From an uncultured Pelagibacteraceae bacterium (GTDB lineage Bacteria > Pseudomonadota > Alphaproteobacteria > Pelagibacterales > Pelagibacteraceae): a stretch of DNA of 64,000 bases. The DNA lies in contig CACPCX010000002.1 of NCBI GenBank assembly GCA_902632545.1, forward strand, positions 1 through 64,000, given 5' to 3'. Position numbers and translations under genes: made by a program. A model generated the notes under the pieces. It was given only the letters and a program-made list of their open reading frames with translations, was not told the DNA's origin and did no database searches. Numbering within the stretch: the stretch's first letter is position 1; every line of letters starts with the position of its first letter. Shown here in pieces: positions 24,119 through 34,227 of this stretch.

Positions 24119-25945
24119 ATGAGCAATAATATCAGAAACATCACAATCATAGCCCATGTTGATCATGGCAAAACTACTCTAATTGATAATTTAATGAAAC
24201 AAAGTGGTTCATTTAGAGATAATGAAGTTGTTGATGAAAGATTAATGGACTCAGGTGAGCTTGAAAAAGAGAGAGGAATTACAATTTTAGCTAAACCTGC
24301 TTCAATCAATTGGAACAAATCAAGAATAAATATAATCGATACTCCAGGCCACAGAGATTTTGCTGCAGAAGTTGAAAGAGTTTTAAGTATGGCAGACGGA
24401 GCACTGTTATTAATTGACTCTGCAGAAGGTGTTATGCCTCAGACAAAATTTGTATTATCAAAAGCACTTAAACAAGGATTAAAGCCAATTGTTGTAATAA
24501 ATAAACTAGACAAAGCTGATCAAAGAGCTAATGAGGTTTTAGATGAAACATTTGACTTATTTGTTAGCTTGGATGCAAATGAAGAACAATTAGACTTTCC
24601 AGTTCTCTATGCAAGTGGAAGATCAGGTTGGGCTGATCATGAAGTTGATGGTCCAAAAGAAAATTTAAATCCTTTATTAGATTTGATTGTTGATCATGTA
24701 AAACCTGCTGAACTTGATAAAACTAAACCTTTTGCAATGTTATCAACACTACTTTATGCAGATAGTTTTTTAGGAAGAAGTTTAGTTGGAAGAATTACAC
24801 AAGGTACCGCGAAATCTAATCAATCTATAAAAGCAATCAATTTAAAAGGTGAAAAAGTTGATGAAGGAAAGTTAACAAAAATTTTTAGATATGAAGGAAC
24901 AAAAAAAGTTCCAATAGATGTTGGCGAGGCTGGAGATATTGTTGTTGTTGCTGGGTTAGAAAAAGCAAACGTTGCTGATACAATATGTGACCTAGAGGTA
25001 AATGAACCAATCCCTGCTACACCGATAGATCCTCCGACAATGTCAATTACAATTACTGTAAATACTTCACCTTTAGCTGGAACTGAAGGTAAAAAATTAA
25101 CCAGCACCCAAATTCGAGATAGATTAGTTCAAGAGGCACAAAACAATGTTGGTATTACATTTTCAGAAAACGAGGGAAAAGACTCTTTTGTTGTTAGTGG
25201 TAGAGGTGAGCTAATGTTAGAAATCCTTTTAACTCAAATGAGAAGAGAAGGTTTTGAAATGACAGTTAGCCCTCCAAAAGTTTTATACAAAAATGATGAA
25301 AGTGGAAATAAACTTGAGCCGATTGAAGAAATTACTATGGACATTGATGAAGAACATTCATCAAAAGTAATTGATTCAATGAACAGAAGAAAAGGGAAAC
25401 TAATAGAATTAAAAGATACAGGAATTAACAAAAAAAGATTAATTTTTCACGCACCTACTAGAGGCCTAATGGGATATACAAGTAGATTTCTTACGCTTAC
25501 AAAAGGAAATGGAGTGATCAACAGAATATTCCATAACTATGGTCCTTTTGAAGGAGAAATGGAAGGTAGAAGAAATGGAGCGTTAATCTCAATGGAACAA
25601 GGAAAAGCTGTTGCTTTCGCAATCTTCAACTTACAGGCTAGAGGAGAAATGTTTGTTACACATAATGACTCTGTTTATCCTGGAATGATTGTTGGTCTTT
25701 CGCCTAAACCAGGAGACATGATCATTAATGTAATGAAGGGTAAAAAATTGACCAATATGAGAACTCAAGGCACTGATGAGAATGTTGTACTTACACCTGT
25801 AAGAAAAATGTCAATTGCAGAACAATTAAGCATGCTTAATACTGATGAAGCTTTAGAGATAACTCCAGACTCATGCAGATTGAGAAAAGCAATTCTAGAT
25901 CCACACGAAAGAAAGAAAAGCGAAAAAGCTATAGCTGCAGCTTAA
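24119..25945 (+). CDS. typA: Translational GTPase TypA/BipA
   Basis: IAHVDHGKTTLIDNLMKQSG, ERGITILAKPASI, DTPGHRDFAAEVERVL, NKLDKADQR. Confidence 0.97.
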   Translation: MSNNIRNITIIAHVDHGKTTLIDNLMKQSGSFRDNEVVDERLMDSGELEKERGITILAKPASINWNKSRINIIDTPGHRDFAAEVERVLSMADGALLLIDSAEGVMPQTKFVLSKALKQGLKPIVVINKLDKADQRANEVLDETFDLFVSLDANEEQLDFPVLYASGRSGWADHEVDGPKENLNPLLDLIVDHVKPAELDKTKPFAMLSTLLYADSFLGRSLVGRITQGTAKSNQSIKAINLKGEKVDEGKLTKIFRYEGTKKVPIDVGEAGDIVVVAGLEKANVADTICDLEVNEPIPATPIDPPTMSITITVNTSPLAGTEGKKLTSTQIRDRLVQEAQNNVGITFSENEGKDSFVVSGRGELMLEILLTQMRREGFEMTVSPPKVLYKNDESGNKLEPIEEITMDIDEEHSSKVIDSMNRRKGKLIELKDTGINKKRLIFHAPTRGLMGYTSRFLTLTKGNGVINRIFHNYGPFEGEMEGRRNGALISMEQGKAVAFAIFNLQARGEMFVTHNDSVYPGMIVGLSPKPGDMIINVMKGKKLTNMRTQGTDENVVLTPVRKMSIAEQLSMLNTDEALEITPDSCRLRKAILDPHERKKSEKAIAAA

Positions 25946-26589
25946 TCAAAAGTTTTATCAACTAAATAAAGTCCTAAGGCAACACAAGGACCTATGCCAA
26001 ATGCGAACAATAAAGTTCCAATCCCCACTGTCCCTCCTAAATACCATCCAATACTAACAACTGAAATTTCTAATGTTCCTCTTACAACAGCTATAGGAAA
26101 ATTAGTTAATTTTTGTAGCCCTATCATAAGCCCATCTCTAGGACCGGCTCCTAAATTTGATACTAAATAAATACCCCCACCTATTCCAACTATGATTACA
26201 GAAATCATAGCTAAAATTAATTGATGTATATAATTTGATGGTGTTGGAACATATTTGATACAAAGATCAATCATCATTGCAATTATCAAAGCATTAAATA
26301 TTGTACCCATTCCTGGTTTTTGACCAAGAGGAATCCATAAAATTAAAACAGCAATACTTATTAATAACGTGATAGTTCCAATACTTAAATTAACATTTAA
26401 AGAAATACCTTGAGCTAAAACACTCCAAGGAGAGGCTCCTGTGAATGAAACAATTAACAATCCTTCACCTAATCCAAATAGAGATAAACCAAAACATAAG
26501 AAAAAAAATGTAGAAAACTTTGGCTTAAAATTAAAAGGTTTTTCTGAGCTCCATTTGACTTTTGGAATTTTTTTTATTTTTAAAAACAT
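25942..26589 (-). CDS. YczE/YitT-like integral membrane protein
   Basis: 215 aa, multiple TM; GASPWSVLAQGISLNVNLSIGTI, NLGAGPRDGLMIGLQKLTNFPIAVVRGTLE. Confidence 0.75.
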   Translation of the reverse strand: MFLKIKKIPKVKWSSEKPFNFKPKFSTFFFLCFGLSLFGLGEGLLIVSFTGASPWSVLAQGISLNVNLSIGTITLLISIAVLILWIPLGQKPGMGTIFNALIIAMMIDLCIKYVPTPSNYIHQLILAMISVIIVGIGGGIYLVSNLGAGPRDGLMIGLQKLTNFPIAVVRGTLEISVVSIGWYLGGTVGIGTLLFAFGIGPCVALGLYLVDKTFD

Positions 26590-26642
26590 AATTATAATAA
26601 ACTATATCTATTAATGAAAAATTCTAATATTGTAACCATTAA

Positions 26643-27323
26643 ATGAAAAAGTTTGCGGTTATTCTAATTGTTTTATTTTTCTCATCAATTTCTTTAGCTC
26701 ATATAGGTCATTATAACAAATTTGACAAAATAGAAATGGAGATCTTGAGAAATGATGAAGTAATTGGGTACAATAATTATTTTTTTAAAAGAGATGGTGA
26801 AAAAACGATAGTAAAAAATCAATATAAATTTGAAGTAAAATTACTATCTGCAACAATATTTAAAGTAGAGGGATATGGAGAAGAAATTTATTTAAAAGAT
26901 AATTTATTATCTTTTCAATCAAAGACACTTCAAAATAAAAAAGAAAAATTTGTAAACTTAAAATTTAATAAAAATAATAAAAAGTTTGACATTAAAGGAT
27001 CTTCATATTCAGGTGAAGCTTCTGTGAATAATGTGATTGGAAACTGGTGGAGTCATAGAATTTTACAGGCAGAAAGCCAAATAAGTCCTATTTCTGGAAG
27101 TATAAAAGAACAAATAGTTACTTTTATTGGCAAGGAAAATATTTCAATTGATGGCAAAAAATACGAAACAGATCATTTCAAACTTACATCTAAAGATATG
27201 TCTCTTCCTGAAGATAAAAAATTAAATTTTGACATTTGGCTTGATAAAAAAACTTCAGTTATTGTTAAAATTACATACGCGAGAATGGGAAATTGGGAAT
27301 ATCGTTTAAAAAATCTTGAATAA
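26643..27323 (+). CDS. Secreted DUF6134-like protein
   Basis: Signal peptide; EILRNDEVIGYNNYFFKRDGEKTIVKNQYKFEVKLL; LDIW-type C-terminus. Confidence 0.6.
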   Translation: MKKFAVILIVLFFSSISLAHIGHYNKFDKIEMEILRNDEVIGYNNYFFKRDGEKTIVKNQYKFEVKLLSATIFKVEGYGEEIYLKDNLLSFQSKTLQNKKEKFVNLKFNKNNKKFDIKGSSYSGEASVNNVIGNWWSHRILQAESQISPISGSIKEQIVTFIGKENISIDGKKYETDHFKLTSKDMSLPEDKKLNFDIWLDKKTSVIVKITYARMGNWEYRLKNLE

Positions 27324-27324
27324 A

Positions 27325-28296
27325 TTATTTATTTATTTTTTTAAAGAGATCGTTTGCACTTATCCATCCAGCTTCTACTCTTGGACCTACAAACCAATCT
27401 GCACAAACTCCAAAATTTAATTTATTATTCCAATAACTTTTAACCTTTAATGGTCTTGAGTTTGAAGAATATTTCCAACCATGATTTAATGAGGTTAATA
27501 TTTTTGTTTTTTTAATTCCTGTAAGTTTAAAAAATTTATCAATTAATATCTTTGAGTTTTTTTCTTTATTTTCTCTATTTTTATTTATTTTTTTGTTTGC
27601 CCATAGGTTTGTACTTTGTAAAGTCCATAAATCATTATTACTTTTAAATCTTTTTTTACTATTTTCTTTAGCAGCCCATCCTAAAATTTTATCGTTAAAT
27701 AAATAACTTGATACATTTTTATTAGTTTTTTTAATTTCAATCATGACTGTAATATTTGCATCCATTTTAATTTTTTGTTTGATGAACGGATTTTTTATAA
27801 ATTTTTTTGATAATTTTTTTAATTGTGGAAATGGACAAGTTAATATTAATTTATCATAATATTTTGTTTGGTTGTTTTTAAAATCTAATTTCCATTTATT
27901 TTTAATATATTTAATCTTCTCTAACTCACTTTGAAAATTACAATTTATATTCTTTATTAAATGTTTGCTAATATCGTTGTTGCCTTGGCAGCCAATTATT
28001 TTAACATGATTTTTATTTTCTTTTTTTAATCTGTTTAAAAAAATATGTTTGCCAGTCCATTTTTTTATAATTTTTTTTTTACTTAAATCTGTAATAAATT
28101 TTTTAAATTGAATTGATTTTGGAGAAATATATTGTACACCATGGTCAAATCCTTTTGACTTATTTAATCTTTTAAAAGAAGATCTTCCACCTGGACCTCG
28201 AGCTTTGTCATAAATGTGTACAGAATTTTTTTTACTTAATAAATTAGCTATTGTTGCTCCAGAAATTCCAGAGCCAATGACACAATAACTGCTCAT
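27325..28296 (-). CDS. FAD-dependent oxidoreductase (renalase-like amine oxidase fold)
   Basis: CVIGSGISGATIANLLSKKNSVHIYDKARGPGGRSS dinucleotide-binding motif; FGVCADWFVGPRVEAGWISANDL. Confidence 0.85.
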   Translation of the reverse strand: MSSYCVIGSGISGATIANLLSKKNSVHIYDKARGPGGRSSFKRLNKSKGFDHGVQYISPKSIQFKKFITDLSKKKIIKKWTGKHIFLNRLKKENKNHVKIIGCQGNNDISKHLIKNINCNFQSELEKIKYIKNKWKLDFKNNQTKYYDKLILTCPFPQLKKLSKKFIKNPFIKQKIKMDANITVMIEIKKTNKNVSSYLFNDKILGWAAKENSKKRFKSNNDLWTLQSTNLWANKKINKNRENKEKNSKILIDKFFKLTGIKKTKILTSLNHGWKYSSNSRPLKVKSYWNNKLNFGVCADWFVGPRVEAGWISANDLFKKINK

Positions 28297-29609
28297 TTTC
28301 CCGCAACTGTCATTCCTTCTATCATCATAGTAGGTGAATTGATCGAATATTCAAATTCTAAATCATTAGCTAAAATTATATTTTTAAACATATCCTTAAA
28401 GTTACCAGCAATTGTTATTTCATTTACTGGATATTTAAATTCTCCGTTTTCAACTAAAAAACCAGTGGCACCTACTGAATAATCTCCTGTTACTAGGTTA
28501 GATCCGTGACCAATAGTTTCAGTAATATAAAGGCATCTTGAATTTTTTTTTAGAAGATCTTTGTAACTTATATTTCCGTTTTCAAAGTAAAGATTGGTGG
28601 TTCCACCACTTCTTCCATTTGATTTTAAATTCAATTTTTTTCCATTGTATGTGTCCACAAGATAGTTTTTAAGTATTCCATTTTCTATAAGTTGTAATGT
28701 GTTTGAGTTTACACCCTCTGAATCAAAATTTTGAGAACCCATTCCTTTAATTATGTCTGGTTTGTCAATTACATTTATTGAATTTGCAAAAACCTGTTGA
28801 TCAATTTTATCTTTTAAAAATGAAGTGCCTCTTGAAATTGCAGATGCAGATATTGCACTTGCAAAAGCACTTAACATTCCTTTTGAAATTCTTTTATCAA
28901 AAATTATGCTTATCTTCTCGCTTCCAATTTTGTTAGGACTCAATTTTCTTATAGTTTCATTAGCTGCCTTATTGCCAAGATCTGTTGCTTGCTTAATATC
29001 AGATAAATGACGTTTACTAGAGAATTCGTAATCTCTTTCCATGCTATTTTCATCTTTTGCAACTGTTACGCAAGAAGCGGTAAACGATGAAGTTTTATAG
29101 CCGTCACAAAAACCCTCACTATTAGCTAGGATAAAATTAGATTTATTTTCAGTAAAACTAGATTCTGTATTTATGATTTGATTATCTGATGATGCAGATT
29201 CCTCTAAATCTTTTAAATATTTTATTTTTTTTTCATTTTCAAATCTTGTCTCATCATACAAATTAAGGTTGCTAATTTGTTTTGCTAATAAATTTTTATC
29301 AGGCAAAGAATTAAATTCGTCCTCTGGTGTAATTTTTGTAGTTTCAAAGCACTTTTCTATTAAAGTTTTTATGTTTTCATCTAGTAAATTTGAAGATGAA
29401 ATTGAAGATCTTCTTTTACCTAAATAAGTCTCTATACTTAATGCCAATCCATCTGATCTATCTGAGGCATCTAAGGATTTGTTTCTAAAATTAACTGTTT
29501 CTGAAATTGAGTGACCTACTGTAACACTTGCATCAGTTGCTCCCATTTTTTTTGCTAAATCTAAACAGTATGAAGCTTTCGATTTTAGAAATTCTTGATC
29601 CTTAATCAT
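28293..29609 (-). CDS. pmbA: TldE/PmbA family metallopeptidase subunit
   Basis: 438 aa; GATDASVTVGHSISETVNFRNKSLDASDRSD; GDYSVGATGFLVENGEFKYPVNEITIAGN. Confidence 0.93.
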   Translation of the reverse strand: MIKDQEFLKSKASYCLDLAKKMGATDASVTVGHSISETVNFRNKSLDASDRSDGLALSIETYLGKRRSSISSSNLLDENIKTLIEKCFETTKITPEDEFNSLPDKNLLAKQISNLNLYDETRFENEKKIKYLKDLEESASSDNQIINTESSFTENKSNFILANSEGFCDGYKTSSFTASCVTVAKDENSMERDYEFSSKRHLSDIKQATDLGNKAANETIRKLSPNKIGSEKISIIFDKRISKGMLSAFASAISASAISRGTSFLKDKIDQQVFANSINVIDKPDIIKGMGSQNFDSEGVNSNTLQLIENGILKNYLVDTYNGKKLNLKSNGRSGGTTNLYFENGNISYKDLLKKNSRCLYITETIGHGSNLVTGDYSVGATGFLVENGEFKYPVNEITIAGNFKDMFKNIILANDLEFEYSINSPTMMIEGMTVAGK

Positions 29610-29615
29610 AGTACT

Positions 29616-31028
29616 TTAAAGTTTTGTTCCACCAACAGTCATTTTATCGATTAAAATTGAAGGTTGAGCTACTCCTACGGGAACTCCCTGCCCTGCTTTT
29701 CCACAAGTTCCTATACCAGGATCCATCATCATATCGTTTCCAACCATTGAAACTTCTTTAAGTATTGATGGTCCATCACCAATTAGAGTTGCTCCCTTAA
29801 TTGGAGAACCAATTTTACCATTATTTATTTCGTAGGCTTCTGTGCAATTAAATACAAATTTTCCAGAAGTAATATCTACCTGCCCTCCTCCAAAACTTAC
29901 TGCAAAGATACCTTTATCAACAGATTTTATCATTTCATCTTGAGTTTGATTGCCACTTAACATCATTGTGTTTCTCATTCTTGGTAAAACAATATGTCTA
30001 TAATTTTCTCTTCTCCCAGAACCAGTTGATTTTGTATTCATTAATCGAGCATTATGTCTGTCTTGCATAAAACCTTTAAGAATACCTTTTTCAATTAAAA
30101 CTGTTCTTTCAGTTGGGGTTCCTTCATCGTCAATAGTTAAACTTCCTCTTCTATTATCTATTGTTCCATCATCTACAATTGTTACTCCTTCACTAGCAAC
30201 TTTTTGACCCATAAGATTATGAAATGCTGAAGTTTTTTTTCTATTAAAATCTCCTTCAAGACCATGGCCGATCGCTTCATGAATTAGAATTGCTGGCCAA
30301 CCAGGTCCTAAGACCACCTTCATTTCCCCAGCAGGTGCGGGTTTACTTTCTAAATTAACTGACGCTATTCTTAGAGCTTCCTCACAAACATTTTTCCAAT
30401 TATCATTTTTTAAATAATCATCATAAGATTGTCTACCACCAATACCATAAACACCTGTTTCTTTTCTGCCATTTTTTTCCAACATTACAGATACATTAAA
30501 TCTAATTAATGGACGCACATCAGTGATCACTTCTCCACCTGATCTTATAATTTCTATCGATTTTTGCTCACCAGCAAAACTAGCTGTAACTTGTTTTACT
30601 GACCCATCTTTTTTTCTTAAAAAATCATTTACTTTATTTAAAATCTCTAATTTTGACTTCAAAGTTTTTTGTTCAATTGGATTAATATCCTCGTACAATT
30701 TCTTGTTTGTTTTTGGTATTTCATGATTATAAGTACCTTTAATTGATTTCAGAGTTGACTTAAGATTTTCTGATGAACTTTTTAATGAGTCTTTTGATAT
30801 TTCATTTGAATATGAATAAGCAACAACCTCGTCCGAAATAGCTCTAAATCCAAATCCTAAATCAGAACTATAATTTGAACTCTTAATTTTGTTATCATCA
30901 AGTAGAATTGACTCCGATTTAGATTCCTCTAAATACAACTCACCATCATCACAATTTTTTAGGGTTTCAGATACTATTTTATCTGTATCTTGTCTTGTTA
31001 AATCAGATTTATTAAAGAAATTACTCAT
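29616..31028 (-). CDS. tldD: Metalloprotease TldD
   Basis: 470 aa; HEAIGHGLEGDFNRKKTSAF catalytic motif; GFGFRAISDEVVAYSY. Confidence 0.95.
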   Translation of the reverse strand: MSNFFNKSDLTRQDTDKIVSETLKNCDDGELYLEESKSESILLDDNKIKSSNYSSDLGFGFRAISDEVVAYSYSNEISKDSLKSSSENLKSTLKSIKGTYNHEIPKTNKKLYEDINPIEQKTLKSKLEILNKVNDFLRKKDGSVKQVTASFAGEQKSIEIIRSGGEVITDVRPLIRFNVSVMLEKNGRKETGVYGIGGRQSYDDYLKNDNWKNVCEEALRIASVNLESKPAPAGEMKVVLGPGWPAILIHEAIGHGLEGDFNRKKTSAFHNLMGQKVASEGVTIVDDGTIDNRRGSLTIDDEGTPTERTVLIEKGILKGFMQDRHNARLMNTKSTGSGRRENYRHIVLPRMRNTMMLSGNQTQDEMIKSVDKGIFAVSFGGGQVDITSGKFVFNCTEAYEINNGKIGSPIKGATLIGDGPSILKEVSMVGNDMMMDPGIGTCGKAGQGVPVGVAQPSILIDKMTVGGTKL

Positions 31029-31113
31029 ACATCCTAAATAGTGGTTTGTTGATAATTTTCAACTGATCATTTTACGCATGTACAATTTCTTACTAAAAGT
31101 TAATTATTGTTAA

Positions 31114-31461
31114 ATGAGGGTATATTTTAATAATTCTTGTAAAATCTGTAGATCAGAAATTAACTTATATAAAAAAGAAAATATCAAAGATATTGACTGG
31201 ATAGATATAACTAATAATTCAGACGCTGAAAAAGAGACATCTAGAAATGATAAAGAATTGTTAAGAAGACTACATGTTAAAGAAAATGGTAAAATTATTC
31301 AGGGCGCAGAAGCATTTCTTTATGTTTGGAAAAAAATTCCAAAATATAAATTTTTATATAAATTTTTTAAATTACCAATAATTTTCACAATCTTTAAATA
31401 TGGGTATGAAATGATTGCCTTTTTTTTATATTTAAAAAATAAAAAGCAACTCAAAAACTAA
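31114..31461 (+). CDS. DCC family thiol-disulfide oxidoreductase-like (DUF393)
   Basis: FNNSCKICRSEINLYKK; GAEAFLYVWKKIPKYKFLY. Confidence 0.8.
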   Translation: MRVYFNNSCKICRSEINLYKKENIKDIDWIDITNNSDAEKETSRNDKELLRRLHVKENGKIIQGAEAFLYVWKKIPKYKFLYKFFKLPIIFTIFKYGYEMIAFFLYLKNKKQLKN

Positions 31462-31751
31462 GTTAAGAAAAATATTAAAAATTCGCTAAGTAAAGACATA
31501 GATAGCAAAAACATTATTAATAAGATTGAGTACATCAGAGTTATAACTCTATTTCTTTTTCTCCTCAATCTAACAAAAGTTTTATCATCAAGATCTGAGA
31601 TATCTCTTTCACCTATAACTGGATAATCATAACTCCATCGCCATGTAGACTGACCTAACCTAGAGTCAAGACTATTAAAATATCTTATCCATGCTAGGAC
31701 ATATCTAAATATTAAATACAAAATGATCATTAATACAGATGAAAATAACAT
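31458..31751 (-). CDS. Hypothetical membrane protein
   Basis: 97 aa, two TM segments flanking SLDSRLGQSTWRWSYDYPVIGERDISDLDDKTFVRLRRKRNR. Confidence 0.6.
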   Translation of the reverse strand: MLFSSVLMIILYLIFRYVLAWIRYFNSLDSRLGQSTWRWSYDYPVIGERDISDLDDKTFVRLRRKRNRVITLMYSILLIMFLLSMSLLSEFLIFFLT

Positions 31752-31781
31752 CTTAAATGATACTTAATTATTTAAGATAAT

Positions 31782-33008
31782 TTAATTGATATTTTTGGCT
31801 CTTTTTCTTCCAATTAGTTGAGTAAGTGCGTCAACCATAGTATCTGAAGCCTTAAATATTTCATTATTTTTAAACTCATGAGAAATATTTTTTTCTGGAT
31901 TGGTTTTATCTTCAATAACTATTCCTTCATCTGGTGAATTATTTTTTATATAAATTAATAAAAGCCATTCATCATCTGAAGCTTCATCCCATTTAACAAA
32001 TATTTCTCCTGTTTCAAATCTTCTGTCTATACATCTAAAGATAGACATATGTCTTGTTATGTGTCTTTTGTTTAATTGAAATACTAAACTGCTAGCACTT
32101 CTATAAAAGCTTTCAAGAGCAAACTCAATTTTCTGTCTAGCTAAAGTATATTCTTTTTCTTTTTGTAAAAGTGTTTCTCTATCTTCATCTCCTTGAATTT
32201 TAACTCCTAAAGCCTCTACTCTTTCTCTAATTTTTTGATCTCTTATAATTCGATATTTTTCTTTTAATTTTTCTATTCTTTGTTGTAAGCCAGCATAATC
32301 CTCTCTTTTTTCTCTTAAGGAAATTTTTTCCAATTTCTCTAATTCTTTAACCTCTCTAACTCTAAACTTTTCAATTTGCTTATCTAATTTTAATTGTTGT
32401 AAAAATTGCTTTTGTTTTTCTGCTTGTTCAATTCTTAAAAGGGCTTGTTCTTTTCTTAAGAATAATTTTATTTCTTTTGTTCTTTGTTTTTCTATTCTAA
32501 TCTCATCTTTTAAAGCTTGTTCTTTTAATTTAACTTTTAATTCAGCTTCTTTTTGCTTTTCTTTTGCAGTTTCAATCTTTTCTAATCGTTCTTTTTCTTG
32601 TTTTTCTAATTTTAACCTCCTAGCTTCATCTTTTTTTAAAATTTTATACTGTGTAATTGTGTCTGCTATTTTATCAAAAAATGCCTGGATATATTTTTCG
32701 AAACCAAAATTTAATCTAAACTTAAATTCGGGCTTTAGAGAATTTTGAAAGTTAACTACCTTTAAAAGAAAATCTGGTTTCTTTAGTATAGTAGATTTAA
32801 ACTTTTTTGAAATCTTTCTTGATTGTTTTAGTTTTTTTGATTTTTTTTGTTTTTTATTTTTTTGTTTTCTACGATTATTATTTTTTTTTACAGATTTGTT
32901 TTTAATCTTAAATTTATTTGACTTTTTAGATGTTTTTTTAACTTTTTTTTTAGTTTTTCTTTGATTTTTAGAAGTACTTTTTTTTAATTTTTTTTTCTTT
33001 TTTTTCAT
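31782..33008 (-). CDS. Lysine-rich coiled-coil protein with C-terminal globular domain, unknown function
   Basis: Poly-Lys N-terminus (MKKKKKKLKKSTSKNQRKTKKKVKK...), long charged coiled coil, C-terminus FRCIDRRFETGEIFVKWDEASDDEWLLLIYI. First ATG is at 33008; the ORF-track start is an upstream TTG. Confidence 0.75.
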   Translation of the reverse strand: MKKKKKKLKKSTSKNQRKTKKKVKKTSKKSNKFKIKNKSVKKNNNRRKQKNKKQKKSKKLKQSRKISKKFKSTILKKPDFLLKVVNFQNSLKPEFKFRLNFGFEKYIQAFFDKIADTITQYKILKKDEARRLKLEKQEKERLEKIETAKEKQKEAELKVKLKEQALKDEIRIEKQRTKEIKLFLRKEQALLRIEQAEKQKQFLQQLKLDKQIEKFRVREVKELEKLEKISLREKREDYAGLQQRIEKLKEKYRIIRDQKIRERVEALGVKIQGDEDRETLLQKEKEYTLARQKIEFALESFYRSASSLVFQLNKRHITRHMSIFRCIDRRFETGEIFVKWDEASDDEWLLLIYIKNNSPDEGIVIEDKTNPEKNISHEFKNNEIFKASDTMVDALTQLIGRKRAKNIN

Positions 33009-33036
33009 TTTAAGGAAATTGATTTCTACCAATTAT

Positions 33037-34227
33037 TTATTGATAAATATAGTCTCTTGTAACAGGTGTAGAAGAATAATTCTTTGTTAATTGAAATTGG
33101 TATACAACTTGATCACCCCATTTAAATGCCATCTCACAACCAGCAAGATAAAATTCCCACATTCTAAAAAATCTTTCATCAAACATTTCAATTATTTTGT
33201 CTTTATTTCGAATGCAATTTTCTTTCCAGTGTCTTAGTGTATGTGAGTAATGAAGTCTTAAAACCTCAATATCTGCAACGATTAAGCCTGCTTTTTCAAT
33301 TGGTGTTGTTACCTCACTTAAACTTGGAGTATATCCTCCTGGAAAGATATACTTAGTGATCCATGGATGTGGATCTCTTGGTGGATTTACTGATCCTATA
33401 GTATGAATTAATGATACTCCATCATCTTTTAAAAGTTTTTCAACTTGTGAAAAAAATGTTTTATAAAATTTTCTTCCTACATGTTCAAACATCCCAACAC
33501 TGACTATTCGATCAAATTTTTCATTGAGCTCTCTATAATCCATTAACTTAAAGTCTAATTGATTTTCTAAATTAAGTTCTTTTGCTCTTTTCTTGCAGTA
33601 ATTAAATTGATTTTCTGAAAGTGTAATACCTGTTACTTCACAATTAACACTTTTTGCAATATCTATTGCTAGAGAACCCCATCCACATCCAATATCTAAA
33701 ACTTTTTGATTAGGCTTTATGTTAAGTTTTTTTATTATATGTTGAATTTTATTATTTTGAGCAGTTTCCAATGTATCTGTTGCATTTTTAAAATATGCGC
33801 ATGAGTATTGTCTTTTAGGATCTAAAAATAAGTCATAAAGATCATCTGAAATATCATAGTGATGTGAAACATTCATCTTTGATTTTTTTATAAAATTAAA
33901 ATTAGTTAAATATCTATAAGACCCTCTTAATCTATTAATTAAATAACTAAAAAAATTTAAATCACCTCTTCCAAAATTCATTAAAGAAAGATCCAAGAAA
34001 TCACTAAGTGTTCCATTTTCAATAGTTATTTCACCATTTGTATAAGCTTCACCAAAATATAAATCAGGATGAATTAGTAACTTAAAATGAAGATTTTTAT
34101 TTAAAATTTTAAGTTTTATTGGGTTTTCACTTTTTGGATTACCAATAATGTAACTTTTTGAATTTGCATCGACTAATATAAATCCATCTTTTTTAAAAAC
34201 ATTATTTAAAAATCTAGCAAGTTGCAT
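33037..34227 (-). CDS. cfa: Cyclopropane-fatty-acyl-phospholipid synthase family methyltransferase
   Basis: VSHHYDISDDLYDLFLDPKRQYSCAYF, VLDIGCGWGSLAIDIAK, VSVGMFEHVGRKFY, YIFPGGYTPSL. Confidence 0.93.
   Translation of the reverse strand: MQLARFLNNVFKKDGFILVDANSKSYIIGNPKSENPIKLKILNKNLHFKLLIHPDLYFGEAYTNGEITIENGTLSDFLDLSLMNFGRGDLNFFSYLINRLRGSYRYLTNFNFIKKSKMNVSHHYDISDDLYDLFLDPKRQYSCAYFKNATDTLETAQNNKIQHIIKKLNIKPNQKVLDIGCGWGSLAIDIAKSVNCEVTGITLSENQFNYCKKRAKELNLENQLDFKLMDYRELNEKFDRIVSVGMFEHVGRKFYKTFFSQVEKLLKDDGVSLIHTIGSVNPPRDPHPWITKYIFPGGYTPSLSEVTTPIEKAGLIVADIEVLRLHYSHTLRHWKENCIRNKDKIIEMFDERFFRMWEFYLAGCEMAFKWGDQVVYQFQLTKNYSSTPVTRDYIYQ

Noticed and set aside
24820-25431. Minus-strand ORFs of 95 and 65 aa
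   Set aside because: Antisense to typA.
28293-31028. TldD/TldE as part of a modified-peptide (RiPP) biosynthetic locus
   Set aside because: No precursor peptide, cyclodehydratase, radical SAM enzyme or exporter nearby; the pair is widespread as a housekeeping protease.
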